64,000 nt of DNA from Peribacillus muralis (GTDB lineage Bacteria > Bacillota > Bacilli > Bacillales > DSM-1321), in the NCBI RefSeq assembly GCF_001645685.2, contig NZ_CP017081.1, forward strand, positions 1 through 64,000, written 5' to 3'. Positions 54,400 through 63,319 of the stretch are shown piece after piece (the stretch's first letter is position 1; the number at the start of each line of letters is the position of its first letter). The notes beneath the pieces were generated by a model that worked only from the letters and a program-made list of their open reading frames with translations, did not search any database and was not told where the DNA came from. The position numbers and the translations under genes are program-made.

Positions 54400-54730
54400 C
54401 TACCATTTTTATGGTTTTCAGTAAATATAAAGAAAAAAGATTAAAACCACGTTAAGTAAATAAGCAGATTTAGATATCTCTATATGTGTACTTGGATAAC
54501 ATCGATTGCATTACCATCAAGATTACGTAGCCCTGAATCTTTGTTCAACAATTGGGCCATTTAATCGAATAAGTGTGTATTTGAAATAAAGCTGCACTGC
54601 TTTGAAAAAACTCTGTATATAAGCGTGCATTTGTTGAACAGAAAGTAAAAGGGGTGATACCTATTAATAAGTATCCCCCCTTTTTGTAACTTTTTATGAT
54701 TTTTAGGTTTCAAACAACATTAAATCCGTA
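54400..54730. terminator. Interval with terminator before MFS end
   Basis: A hairpin (AAAGGGGTGATAC ... GTATCCCCCCTTT, about 54647-54686) with a T-run lies downstream of the MFS gene. At 54540 a CAACAATTGGGCCATT motif occurs, the same sequence that follows R10 and R19, so a repeat may have been lost here. Confidence 0.6.
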
Positions 54731-55987
54731 TCATTTCTCTCTAATCCGCTCCGTTAGACGGTAGGTTATTATCCAATACAAAAGGGCTAAAGCGCTGACA
54801 GAGGCACCAAATAGAGATACTCCGATCCATCCATAGTTTGCGTATATATTGGTTGAAATAATTGAACCCATGGCACTGCCGATGGAATAAAAAATCATGT
54901 AAGCAGCAGTAAGTCGGCTTCTTGCCTCTGGACGCACTGTGAAAATCATACTCTGGTTGGTTACATGTACTGCTTGCACAGCCAGGTCAAGAAAGATAAC
55001 GCCAATGACTAATGCGACCAGTGAGTGTTCGGTAAAGCTGATTGGGAACCATGATGCTAACAATAAAACTAGGGCTATGCAGGTTGTTCGCTGGCCTAGA
55101 CCTCGATCAGCAAGACCTCCAGCACGAGCAGCAGCTAATGCTCCGGCAACTCCAGCAAGACCAAACGCTCCAATAACGGTATGTGAAAGGGAGTATGGTG
55201 GAGCACTGAGAGGTAGCACCAGCGAAGTCCACAATGTGCTAAACGCGGTAAACATCAGCAGAGCCAGTACTCCGCGGATGCGTAGGATTCGTTCTTGCCT
55301 GAACAATGTGAGCACTGAACGGAGCAGCTGCGGATAGGATAGTGACTCTCTTTTGCTTTCATCACGCGGGAGTACTCGGAACAACACGCCAGTCATGATG
55401 AGCATCATGGCGGCAGAAACAAGATAGACCGAACGCCAACCGGCGAGATCGGTTAGTACACCAGCGAATGTTCTTGCGAGCAGAATGCCAATCACGATTC
55501 CACTTTGCACCAAGCCGACTATACGTCCACGCTCGGATGGGGCAGCCAAAGTCGATGCGAACGCTACGTGCACTTGAGTCACTACAGCAAGCAGCCCGAC
55601 CGCAGCTAACCCGGTGAACAGCACTGTGGTGATGGGGGCGATGCCGACCACAACCAGAGACAAAACGGATAAAAGCATTTGTCCGATGATTAGCCGACGT
55701 CGATTCAGTAGATCACCGAGCGGTACCAGCAGTAGCAGTCCTAGCGCGTAACAAAGTTGGGTAATGGTGATGACGATGCCGATGGATGAATGGGAGACAC
55801 CAAATTCGATGGACAGGGAGTCTAGCAACGGTTGTGCATAATATATGTTGGCGACAGCCATCCCACAGGCTGTTGCAAACAATAGTGCCATGTAGCGAGT
55901 CATGGTTGATCCGGATGCTATTTGAGATTGATCCGTTATCGTATCATGATCTTCACCTTTAATTGTTGTTTTTTCTTTTACCTTCAC
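54731..55987 (-). CDS. MFS transporter, GC-rich and probably acquired
   Basis: About 418 residues from GTG at 55987 behind AAAGGAGGG; 12 TM segments with MFS motif A-like GDLLNRRRLIIGQ and ANIYYAQPLLDSLS, typical of DHA1 multidrug exporters of the YgaY/EmrB-like kind. Codon use is visibly richer in G and C than in neighbouring genes. It faces a SnoaL-like protein and a TetR regulator across a shared promoter region. Confidence 0.9.
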   Translation of the reverse strand: MKVKEKTTIKGEDHDTITDQSQIASGSTMTRYMALLFATACGMAVANIYYAQPLLDSLSIEFGVSHSSIGIVITITQLCYALGLLLLVPLGDLLNRRRLIIGQMLLSVLSLVVVGIAPITTVLFTGLAAVGLLAVVTQVHVAFASTLAAPSERGRIVGLVQSGIVIGILLARTFAGVLTDLAGWRSVYLVSAAMMLIMTGVLFRVLPRDESKRESLSYPQLLRSVLTLFRQERILRIRGVLALLMFTAFSTLWTSLVLPLSAPPYSLSHTVIGAFGLAGVAGALAAARAGGLADRGLGQRTTCIALVLLLASWFPISFTEHSLVALVIGVIFLDLAVQAVHVTNQSMIFTVRPEARSRLTAAYMIFYSIGSAMGSIISTNIYANYGWIGVSLFGASVSALALLYWIITYRLTERIREK

Positions 55988-56201
55988 TATAACTTCCCTC
56001 CTTTTTGTACTTAACAGTATAATATATCGTTCGGTATGAAATAATTCCTTTTTAGGATAACCAACAAAACGTTTTGATGTCAAGTAAGTTAAGCAGTAAT
56101 TAGAATGACGTCCTTGATGATCATCACAATTTGACATTAGGACTGTAATTAAATAAGATTATAATGTACCGATTGGTAATTAAAAGGAGGATTAATTATC
56201 C
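55988..56201. promoter_or_regulatory. Divergent promoters with TetR-type operators
   Basis: TACCGATTGGTA (56167-56178) and the related ATCGTTCGGTAT (56026-56037) are short palindromes placed near the starts of the two divergent units. TTGACA (56131) with TAAGAT 17 bases on gives a promoter for the plus-strand unit. The TetR regulator at 56744 is the probable ligand. Confidence 0.6.
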
Positions 56202-56699
56202 ATGAATCAAATACCGGGGAATAACGAATTCACTGAAATATCTGGGGGCGATTCACCAGCTCCAAAATTCCTACAGACAAACGAACAGATTATAAAAAGC
56301 TTCTTTGAAGTTGTCAGATCAGGTAGCAATCCCGAACAAGCTAAGTTTTTTATGGCGAAAGAGGTAAGAGCACATCAAGTGAATTCAGAAAGCATGGTGA
56401 CAATTAAAAGGTCACCTGAGAATTATGCTGATCATATAAGAGAAATGAAAGATTCATGGGGGAATTTTAAAATAGAAATCCAAGAATTAATTTCTCAAAA
56501 TCAAAAAGTTCATGTCAGATGGAAGCAGACAGGAATGCATATTGGAGAGTACGAGGGTTATCTGCCTACAAATAAAGAGGTTATTGAAATAGGTAGTGCC
56601 GTATACCTGTTAGAGGATCAAAAAATCGTGGAATACTGGATTCAGGTGGACAGATTGGGAATCCTTGAGCAAATAAAAAAGAATCAAGAACAAGATTAA
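56202..56699 (+). CDS. SnoaL-like (NTF2-fold) protein
   Basis: 165 residues: EQIIKSFFEVVRSGSNPEQA, RAHQVNSESM, HVRWKQTGMHIGEYEGYLPT and IVEYWIQVDRLGILEQI. These are the marks of SnoaL/ester-cyclase-like NTF2-fold proteins. AAGGAGG precedes ATG at 56202. The substrate is unknown. It is followed after 44 bases by the TetR gene. Confidence 0.88.
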   Translation: MNQIPGNNEFTEISGGDSPAPKFLQTNEQIIKSFFEVVRSGSNPEQAKFFMAKEVRAHQVNSESMVTIKRSPENYADHIREMKDSWGNFKIEIQELISQNQKVHVRWKQTGMHIGEYEGYLPTNKEVIEIGSAVYLLEDQKIVEYWIQVDRLGILEQIKKNQEQD

Positions 56700-56743
56700 T
56701 TATCTAGTGAAGAAATTTTGTTTTTTGAAATGAGGGATTTATT

Positions 56744-57325
56744 ATGGTTCGACAACGTGAATTTGATGAGGAAAAAGCGTTGGATGATGCTATGCTGCTT
56801 TTTTGGGAGAAGGGGTACAAGGCTACTTCGCTAAGCGATTTGACTGCCAAAATGGAAATACAACGACCAAGCTTATACTCAGCTTTTGGAGACAAAGAGA
56901 AATTGTTTGAGTCTGCATTACGCAAATATACAAAGCTACATGCTTCCCATATTCGAACAAAATTTCAAAACAATCTATCTGTAAAGGAAGCATTTCGAAC
57001 ATTTTTTAAAGATTTGGTGGAAGAGGAATATAAAGAAAGTCCGAACAAGGGATGTTTTTGCATTAATACAATGGTGGAACTTGCCCCTCACGATGAAAAA
57101 TTTGAAATCCTTACAAGGGAGCATCAAATGTATCTTTCGATCATATTTCAAGAAACGATTGTCCGAGGTATTCGCTCAGGTGAGCTCGAAAGCAGCCTTG
57201 ATGCTAAAGTTTTGGCACAGACACTAGTCGTTTCATTAATCGGGCTTACCGTGTTAATGAAATCTCGTCCAGAGCGTTCATTTGTAGAAAATTCAGTAGC
57301 GATGATATTATCATTATTAAAATAA
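56744..57325 (+). CDS. TetR/AcrR-family regulator
   Basis: The 193-residue protein has an N-terminal helix-turn-helix (ALDDAMLLFWEKGYKATSLS; LYSAFGDKEKLFESALRKY) and a C-terminal ligand domain with GCFCINTMVELAP as in the YxaF/LmrA-like group. It probably represses the divergent MFS gene and its own unit. Confidence 0.93.
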   Translation: MVRQREFDEEKALDDAMLLFWEKGYKATSLSDLTAKMEIQRPSLYSAFGDKEKLFESALRKYTKLHASHIRTKFQNNLSVKEAFRTFFKDLVEEEYKESPNKGCFCINTMVELAPHDEKFEILTREHQMYLSIIFQETIVRGIRSGELESSLDAKVLAQTLVVSLIGLTVLMKSRPERSFVENSVAMILSLLK

Positions 57326-57484
57326 ATTCACCAAAATTCCAGTTTCATCAATCATGTCAGTCTCTGTGATCGATCGATTACAGCTGTCATGCTTATGTTT
57401 ATTAACCAGTTTTGGCATGCTGATTGGTATTGGTGGAGGTTATGTAATGAGGTTTAGTTCATTCAAATTATTTAATTAGTTATT
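57326..57484 (+). other. Gene remnant before R25
   Basis: ATG at 57354 opens 41 codons ending at 57479 (with LTSFGMLIGIGGGYVMRF), but no ribosome binding site precedes it. Possibly the end of a small membrane-protein gene. Confidence 0.35.
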
Positions 57485-57505
57485 CAACTAACGGGTGCAA
57501 TACTC
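57485..57505 (+). repeat. Cassette repeat R25, core only
   Basis: CAACTAACGGGTGCAATAC. Only the left arm and spacer are clear. Confidence 0.7.
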
Positions 57506-57673
57506 TAGAAATCGACTTAAGATTGAAATTTGTCTTAGCATATATTCTGGAATGGCTGAAATAGCATTTTTGCTACCATCCGTAAAAGAACACACTCTCG
57601 ACGGTGGAGTTTCTACTCATAACAACCATTATTCGCATTTCATAAATCGTAACACCAAGATAAGGAGAATTTT

Positions 57674-57838
57674 ATGTCTTTTACACAACAGTTTTTTTTA
57701 GTAATCATGATAATATTAATCATATTTTATTCTGTTGAAAATGCTAAAGGTGCTCCAAAGAGGTCTAAGTCTAGTATTGCACTACTCTTATTAGTGACTG
57801 TTATATTAGTATCTACTATCACTTTTCTCATACTTTGA
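57674..57838 (+). CDS. Small two-TM membrane protein (54 residues)
   Basis: ATG at 57674 behind AAGGAG: MSFTQQFFLVIMIILIIFYS, a basic loop (AKGAPKRSKSS) and IALLLLVTVILVSTITFLIL. It is too short for most ORF callers. Single gene between R25 and R26. Confidence 0.72.
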   Translation: MSFTQQFFLVIMIILIIFYSVENAKGAPKRSKSSIALLLLVTVILVSTITFLIL

Positions 57839-57930
57839 GAGATTAATTTAAAATGAAAAATCATTACAACCCTAGTCAATATAACACCTAATTAACAGAA
57901 GCTGCGAAACCATAAAAAAGTACCCTTAAT

Positions 57931-57955
57931 TAACTAACGGGCAGAATAGTTGAAG
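57931..57955 (+). repeat. Cassette repeat R26 (single core)
   Basis: TAACTAACGGGCAG followed by AATAGTTGAAG. Confidence 0.85.
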
Positions 57956-57990
57956 AAAGTTAACGAAAGTTTTGGTGTGAAAGGAAAGTA

Positions 57991-58191
57991 ATGGATAAGG
58001 TAAAACTTTATTTAAATTATCGAAAGAAATCATATCTTTTAAACACTGCACTTTTTATGGCAGGTTTCATTTTTGTTATATGTATATTTGGACCGCCGAA
58101 GTATTATGTTGTCCCCATTTTATCAATGATAACGGCTTATGGTTTTTTAGAGTTTGTAGAATATAAACGTTGGAAAAAAGAAAATTATTGA
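57991..58191 (+). CDS. Small two-TM membrane protein
   Basis: 66 residues from ATG at 57991 behind GAAAGG. Helices are NTALFMAGFIFVICIFG and YYVVPILSMITAYGFLEFV, with charged ends. Single gene between R26 and R27. Confidence 0.7.
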   Translation: MDKVKLYLNYRKKSYLLNTALFMAGFIFVICIFGPPKYYVVPILSMITAYGFLEFVEYKRWKKENY

Positions 58192-58203
58192 GTTTAGCAT
58201 CCT

Positions 58204-58284
58204 CAACTAACTGGTGCTTTAATTCATTAAAAGGGGGTGCTTCGGCAGCTCTTTTTCTTATGGAACACGGGGCAGGTTAATTGC
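58204..58284 (+). repeat. Cassette repeat R27
   Basis: CAACTAACTGGTGC core, hairpin part GGGTGC-TTC-GGCAGCTC with T5, then GGAACACGGGGCAGG and TTAATTGC. Confidence 0.88.
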
Positions 58285-58593
58285 ATGACATATTATTTGT
58301 TTTATCCACGTGCGTTGATACTTAAAAGCACTAATCACACGCAGCAGGCGTAGCGATCAAATGGAGTTACTGAACGGTTCATTATACACATGGAATTGCA
58401 CAAAGTGTGGAATTTTTCTTGACAACGCTGTCATGGAAAACTTCTTTCGGTTAAAGACTGAATTGCATGAATATCCATTATTACAACCATCAACGAATTA
58501 AAGTGTAGGTAAAAGGCATGAGCTCGGTGAATTCAGGGTTCATGCCCTCAAGGCTGCCTGACTAACTTTTTGGATTCGCTTCATAAAGGCAGT
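58285..58593 (+). mobile_element. IS3-type transposase relic
   Basis: At about 58410-58500 one frame reads FLDNAVMENFFRLKTELHEY, the conserved Glu region of IS3-family OrfB. No other part remains. A hairpin (GGCATGA/TCATGCC) follows at 58517-58550. Confidence 0.7.
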
Positions 58594-58944
58594 TTATTTA
58601 CTCGCTCTTTCGTTCGATTTTTGTCTTTTATGCAATGTATGCTTTGTTCCCCATTCATGCATTGCGTGTAAGATTGGTTCCAAGCTCCTGCCGTATTCAG
58701 TGATCGAATATTCCACTTTAGGAGGAACCTGTGGATAGACAACACGCTGAATAATATCTTCGTTTTCTAACTCACGTAATTGATTAGTCAACATTTTTTG
58801 CGTGATTCCAGGCATTCTTCGTTTTAATTCACTGAACCTTTGAGTACCGTTCGTAAATAAATGCAATAAGATAATTGGTTTCCATTTCCCGACTAATATG
58901 CTTAAAGCATCTTCGACACGACATGATTCTGGTTCTATATTCAT
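58594..58944 (-). CDS. HxlR-family regulator
   Basis: The 116-residue winged helix has the family Cys (ESCRVEDALSILVGKWKPII), FSELKRRMPGITQKMLTNQL and VEYSITEYGRSLEPILHAM. HxlR/YodB-type regulators sense electrophiles or oxidants through the N-terminal Cys. It diverges from a luciferase-like monooxygenase across a shared operator region. GGAGCAAT precedes ATG at 58944. Confidence 0.93.
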   Translation of the reverse strand: MNIEPESCRVEDALSILVGKWKPIILLHLFTNGTQRFSELKRRMPGITQKMLTNQLRELENEDIIQRVVYPQVPPKVEYSITEYGRSLEPILHAMHEWGTKHTLHKRQKSNERASK

Positions 58945-58976
58945 CCTAATTGCTCCTTTAGTATCTTTTTCTATAC

Positions 58977-58998
58977 TATACCACTTTTAAGTGCGTAC
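58977..58998. promoter_or_regulatory. HxlR-type operator, copy 1
   Basis: TATACCACTTTTAAGTGCGT with an ACTTTTAAGT palindrome, between the divergent HxlR and monooxygenase genes. A near copy lies before the FMN reductase. Confidence 0.65.
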
Positions 58999-59107
58999 TT
59001 TTTAATATGACCATTATGCGTAATAATAACATCAAAAGGAAATCTAAAAGCATTTTTTTATATAGGAGTAAGGAAAGATCATGATATGAACGAGAGGGGT
59101 TTGCCTT

Positions 59108-60172
59108 ATGAACAAGAAAAATCAAAGTAAGTTTGAATTTGGTGTCTATACGTTTGGAGAACTGATTCGGGATCCTATTACCGGAAAAGTCATTTCTGCG
59201 GAAGAGCGTATTCAAAATATCATGAAGACAGCGAAGCTGGCTGATGAAGCTGGGGTGGATATTTTTGGTTTAGGGGAACATCATCGTTTGGATTTTGCGG
59301 TTTCAGCGACACCTGTTGTGTTAGCAGCGATTGCACAAGCAACAAAAAATATCCGATTGGCCAGTGCTACAACTGTATTAGGTACAGCAGATCCTGTAAG
59401 AGTATTCGAAGACTTTTCGACATTAGATTTAATTTCAGGTGGCCGTGCGGAAATTATGGCAGGTAGAGGATCATTTATCGAATCGTTCCCTCTTTTTGGC
59501 TATAATTTGGATGATTATCATGAACTTTTTGAAGAGAAATTACAATTGTTACATGAATTAAATAATAATGAACGTGTTACATGGCAAGGAAAGTTTCGTT
59601 CGCCGCTAAATAATAGCGAGATTGCACCTAGACCAAAACAAAATAAGATTCCCATTTGGAGAGGAGTGGGGGGAACCCCTGAAAGTGCAGTTCGGGCTGG
59701 GCAGGCTGGTCTTGGAATGGCACTCGCCATTTTAGGAGGTAATCCTCTTTATGTAAAACCTTTAGTGGAAGCCTATCGTCAAGCTGGGATTTCGGCAGGA
59801 CACGCAGAAGAGGACCTGAAAATTGCAATCACAAGCCATGGCTATATTGGCAAGACGGCAGAACAGGCTGTGGATGAATTTCACCCATATTATTCGAATT
59901 ATATTGGATCGATGGCAAGAAGAAATATTCCTAAAGAGCAAGTGGCAGCAGCTGTCTCTAAAAACGATGCACTTGCTGTTGGAGGTCCTGAAGAAATCAT
60001 TGAAAAGATCCTTTATCAATATGAATTATTTGGGCATGAACGCTTTATAATGCAGCTTGATATTTGTCAGCCGGTTTCCCAGGTTGAAAGTGCGATCGAA
60101 TTATTAGCGACTAAAGTAATGCCAGTAGTAAGACGGGAAATTGAAAAACAAAAAAATGAAGCAGTTAATTAA
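59108..60172 (+). CDS. Luciferase-like (LLM class) flavin-dependent oxidoreductase
   Basis: 354 residues with the bacterial-luciferase fold: FEFGVYTFGELIRDP, GLGEHHRLDFAVSATPVVLA, TVLGTADPVRVFEDFSTLDL, GRAEIMAGRGSFIESFPLFG and IPIWRGVGGTPESAVRAG. It uses reduced flavin to oxidise an unknown substrate. A flavin reductase follows 98 bases downstream and can supply FMNH2. Confidence 0.93.
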   Translation: MNKKNQSKFEFGVYTFGELIRDPITGKVISAEERIQNIMKTAKLADEAGVDIFGLGEHHRLDFAVSATPVVLAAIAQATKNIRLASATTVLGTADPVRVFEDFSTLDLISGGRAEIMAGRGSFIESFPLFGYNLDDYHELFEEKLQLLHELNNNERVTWQGKFRSPLNNSEIAPRPKQNKIPIWRGVGGTPESAVRAGQAGLGMALAILGGNPLYVKPLVEAYRQAGISAGHAEEDLKIAITSHGYIGKTAEQAVDEFHPYYSNYIGSMARRNIPKEQVAAAVSKNDALAVGGPEEIIEKILYQYELFGHERFIMQLDICQPVSQVESAIELLATKVMPVVRREIEKQKNEAVN

Positions 60173-60203
60173 CGAACCTAAACCAATTTTTAATGCCCAC
60201 TAG

Positions 60204-60224
60204 TATACCACTTTAAATGGTTAC
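60204..60224. promoter_or_regulatory. HxlR-type operator, copy 2
   Basis: TATACCACTTTAAATGGTTA shares its first 11 bases with the operator at 58977 and lies 47 bases upstream of the FMN reductase. Confidence 0.6.
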
Positions 60225-60270
60225 CTTTATAAGTGATGATTAATAACATTGAGAGATAGGATGATAGTAA

Positions 60271-60825
60271 ATGACAAAAATCGGTATTTTAGTTGGTAGC
60301 TTACGAAAAGAATCTTTTTCTAAAAAAATCGCATCGAATGTTGCAGCTTTGTTTCCCGAGGGATATGAAACAGAATGTATCGAAATCGGAAATCTCCCAT
60401 TCTATAATCAGGATGATGATGGTGAAAATAATGTCCTACCAGAATATACGGCATTTCGTTACAAAACGAAGCAATTTGATGCTTTTTTATTTGTAACTCC
60501 TGAATATAACCGTTCTGTGCCAGCTGTATTAAGTAATGCAATGGATATAGGTTCACGTCCTTATGGAGCGAGTGTTTGGAATGGTAAACCAGCAGCAATT
60601 ATTAGTCAATCACTTGGTAATTTAGGTGGGTTTGGTGCAAACCACCATTTACGTCAAACACTTGTATGCTTAAATATGCCAGTGGTTCACCAACCGGAAG
60701 CTTATTTGAGTAACGCGGCAGCTTTGCTGGATGAAAGCGGGAAAATTAAGAATGAAGGAACTGTTCAATTCTTACAATCATTTGTCGATACGTTTATAGA
60801 TTTAATTCAGAGATATCAAGTGTAG
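60271..60825 (+). CDS. NADPH-dependent FMN reductase
   Basis: The 184-residue flavodoxin-like fold shows the FMN phosphate loop GSLRKESFSKKIA and the flavin motif FVTPEYNRSVPAVLSNAMD. It belongs to the YieF/ChrR/azoreductase-like group. It probably supplies reduced FMN to the luciferase-like enzyme. AGGATG lies upstream of ATG at 60271. Confidence 0.93.
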   Translation: MTKIGILVGSLRKESFSKKIASNVAALFPEGYETECIEIGNLPFYNQDDDGENNVLPEYTAFRYKTKQFDAFLFVTPEYNRSVPAVLSNAMDIGSRPYGASVWNGKPAAIISQSLGNLGGFGANHHLRQTLVCLNMPVVHQPEAYLSNAAALLDESGKIKNEGTVQFLQSFVDTFIDLIQRYQV

Positions 60826-60865
60826 TTTTATCCAGCAAACGGTCCCGATTGTAAAACATGAAGTA

Positions 60866-60910
60866 AAAGGGCGATACATATTAATCATATCTAATATGTA
60901 TCACCCTTTA
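60866..60910. terminator. Terminator after FMN reductase
   Basis: A long hairpin (AAAGGGCGATACATATTA with TAATATGTATCACCCTTT) with a T-run, 40 bases past the stop. Confidence 0.88.
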
Positions 60911-60914
60911 TTTT

Positions 60915-61001
60915 TTATGGCTGTTGGTAGGACCCTTGTGACATATGTCGCTGTAATTCTTTAGAAAATAATTGTTTTTCATCAGAAATTGATAGATTCA
61001 T
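60915..61001 (-). mobile_element. IS4-family (IS231-like) transposase 5' fragment
   Basis: ATG at 61001, with AAGGATGG upstream, opens MNLSISDEKQLFSKELQRHM and stops after 28 codons. The sequence matches the N-terminus typical of IS231-type transposases; nothing else of the element remains. Confidence 0.6.
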
Positions 61002-61122
61002 ACAAAATCGCCATCCTTTCTTTCTATTTCTACAAATAGGTTAGGCATTTTTTGATTTTAAAGGTGGAATTCTATGGTGAATCATATATAAGGTAAAATC
61101 AATTATAGGTAATAATTGATAT
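61002..61122. other. Gene-free stretch
   Basis: No ORF or clear structure. Confidence 0.4.
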
Positions 61123-61450
61123 TTAATCGATATTAGAACTTATTACTTTATATTTATCTTCTTTTGCAACATCTATAATTGCAACAATCTTTTTTTGTTC
61201 ATTATTCAGCTCATGTCCTTCGATCCAAACTTTATATCCCATTTCTCCCGTTACTCCAACTTCAGTTATAACAACATCTAAATCTTTTTCTTTTTGAAAA
61301 TATTCAATAGCCGTTTCCTTTGCTTTTTCTCGAGTTTTTGGAAATTCTTTCTCACTTAATGGATCTATCGTTGTTAATGAAATGTAAGAGACAAAACCAA
61401 TAATAATTAATGTTATGGTAGAAAGTCCAACTAATAATTTTTTTATTCAT
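61123..61450 (-). pseudogene. Small membrane-anchored protein, frameshift in A7 tract
   Basis: ATG at 61450 starts MNKK in an A-run of seven. With six A the frame reads MNKKLLVGLSTITLIIIGFV (TM) then EKEFPKTREKAKETAIEYFQ and DVVITEVGVTGEMGYKVWIE, ending at 61123; with seven it stops early. About 108 residues if restored. The family resembles short Bacillus YfjA/DUF1433-like proteins, but this is uncertain. Confidence 0.6.
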
Positions 61451-61712
61451 TTTCATCCTGGTTTTAGCCAAATATAATAATCATTCCTCTAACTATCCTC
61501 TAATCTTTAACTTAATTAATCTATTATGGAATTCTAGATTTTTCTTATGGAACAATCGCCAATTCTTGAATAAGAGGAAAGGGGAACGACGGAGTTTTGT
61601 AGAAATAATAAAAATGAATAAATTTTTTTACTCTCCATATCTTTTTAAGAAGGAAAAACGTTAGTTAAATGAAAGGTATTTTTACACTCTATAAAATGAA
61701 TGGGGGAAAACG
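61451..61712. other. Gene-free stretch before the epimerase gene
   Basis: About 260 bases without an ORF. A TCTTATGGAAC... remnant at about 61534 resembles the second core of the cassette repeats. Confidence 0.4.
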
Positions 61713-62759
61713 ATGAAGGTCCTAATATTAGGAGGTACTCGTTTTTTAGGAAAAGCTTTGGTAAAAGAAGCATTGAAAAGAGGTCACGAAGTTACATTAT
61801 TTAATCGCGGTACCAATAAAGAGATATTTCCTGAGATTGAGCAGCTGACTGGTGATAGAGACGGTGATGTTTCACTCCTGGAAAACCGGAAATGGGATGT
61901 TGTAATGGATACGTGCGGACTTGCTCCGCATCAAATCAAAAAAATTGCGACTGTACTTGGGGATAACGTCGAGCATTATACCTATATCTCAAGCATCTCT
62001 CTTTATAAGGATTGGATTCCCCTCAATATTACGGAAGACTATGATTTACAATCGATGCCTCCGAATGATAAGTTGAAAGACGTTGAAGAAGGGAAAATTT
62101 CTCCCTATGAGTATTACGGTGCGTTGAAGGTACTTTGTGAAGCTGAAGCGGAAAAGCATTGGCCGGGGCGTGTGTTGCATGTTAGAGCAGGGCTGCTTGT
62201 CGGACCGTTTGACTATACGGATCGGCTCTCGTACTGGGTTCAGCGTGTGGCACAGGGTGGAAAAGTATTGGTGCCGGGACGTACAGATCGTCCTGTTCAA
62301 TTGATTGACGTAAAAGATATAGCAACATGGGTATTCAATATGGCAGAAAGCAGAAAAAAGGGCACGTTTAATGTTACAGGTCCCAATTATAAATTGACAA
62401 TGGAAGAGCTATTAAACACCTGTAAAGCTGTCACAAACAGTGATACCGAATTTGTCTGGGCAGAAGAACAGTTTATAGTGGAGCACAAAGTTGAGCCATG
62501 GACGGAAATGCCTTTTTGGATTCCTGAACACTTCCCGTTAGAAGGAGAAACAGAACCGTGGAAAGGATCTTTTTCCATCAGCATAGAAAAAGCTATTAAA
62601 GCTGGTCTTTCCTTCCGGACTCTTGAAGATACTATTTATGATGTGTATCAATGGGAAAAAGCGAGACAGGATACAGATCGAAAAACAGGGATATCACTGG
62701 AAAGAGAGCAAGAGCTGCTGGAGGCTTGGTTCCAAAAAGAAAAAAAGGAGACATGGTGA
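61713..62759 (+). CDS. NAD-dependent epimerase/reductase family protein (extended SDR)
   Basis: 348 residues with GGTRFLGKALVKEALKRGHE Rossmann motif, FNRGTNKE, SSISLYKD with the catalytic Ser and YYGALKV with Tyr/Lys. PVQLIDVKDIATW and GTFNVTGPN follow. Related to isoflavone-reductase-like or nucleotide-sugar epimerases; substrate unknown. AATGGGGG lies before ATG at 61713. Confidence 0.92.
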   Translation: MKVLILGGTRFLGKALVKEALKRGHEVTLFNRGTNKEIFPEIEQLTGDRDGDVSLLENRKWDVVMDTCGLAPHQIKKIATVLGDNVEHYTYISSISLYKDWIPLNITEDYDLQSMPPNDKLKDVEEGKISPYEYYGALKVLCEAEAEKHWPGRVLHVRAGLLVGPFDYTDRLSYWVQRVAQGGKVLVPGRTDRPVQLIDVKDIATWVFNMAESRKKGTFNVTGPNYKLTMEELLNTCKAVTNSDTEFVWAEEQFIVEHKVEPWTEMPFWIPEHFPLEGETEPWKGSFSISIEKAIKAGLSFRTLEDTIYDVYQWEKARQDTDRKTGISLEREQELLEAWFQKEKKETW

Positions 62760-62844
62760 GGGGGTTATGCCCACCATGCCAATCTCATTCAAGGGAAAAT
62801 GCATCCTGTATATTTAATTATTCTCATTGATATTCTTCATCAAT

Positions 62845-62906
62845 CGGGGCGATTCTTTAATGAGAATCGCTTTTCTTGATGAACTAACGGGGCAGGATGG
62901 ATCTAC
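62845..62906 (+). repeat. Cassette repeat R28
   Basis: Perfect hairpin GCGATTCT-TTAATG-AGAATCGC (62849-62870) with T-run, then GAACTAACGGGGCAGG and ATGGATC. It is the best example of the leading hairpin. Confidence 0.94.
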
Positions 62907-63001
62907 AAGCGTAGTGTCTTGGGACTGTTACATTTTGATATTAATAGAGTATTCCTATAAAATGATTTAAAAATGGTACTGATATTACCAGGAGGATTTT
63001 T

Positions 63002-63178
63002 ATGGCGAAATATATCTCGATTTCTTTATTAATATTTATTGGCTGCTTTATCTTGTTATTGGCATTACTTCCTGTCTTAGAAGATGTTATGATTTCATTT
63101 TCATGTATTTTTCTTTTGCTGTTATCTATAATTATTTCTTTATTAGTTAGGATTGTTGAATTACTCAAGAAAAAATAA
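63002..63178 (+). CDS. Small two-TM membrane protein (58 residues)
   Basis: ATG at 63002 behind CAGGAGG. Helices SISLLIFIGCFILLLALLPV and FLLLLSIIISLLVRIVELL, then a Lys-rich end. Single gene between R28 and R29. Confidence 0.75.
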   Translation: MAKYISISLLIFIGCFILLLALLPVLEDVMISFSCIFLLLLSIIISLLVRIVELLKKK

Positions 63179-63264
63179 AATATATAAAAGAATTTCAATG
63201 AGTTGGAGCTGTAAAAATAATACTATTTGTTACACAGTTTGTGTCTACTCAACAATATGTTATA

Positions 63265-63319
63265 GAACTGACGGGTGCTTGGTTGGGTAGTCTTCTGCAG
63301 AAGGCTCTCTTTTTTTATG
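63265..63319 (+). repeat. Cassette repeat R29
   Basis: GAACTGACGGGTGCTTGG core, then hairpin AGTCTTC-TGC-AGAAGGCT-like with a T7 run. It is the rightmost copy seen. Confidence 0.8.

Noticed and set aside
33083..63319. Classical integron with attC sites
   Set aside because: The cores lack the GTTRRRY/RYYYAAC consensus with the usual extra-helical bases and no intI gene is visible; integron-like only in layout.
33083..63319. CRISPR array
   Set aside because: Spacing is irregular (hundreds to thousands of bases) and intervals are genes, not spacers.
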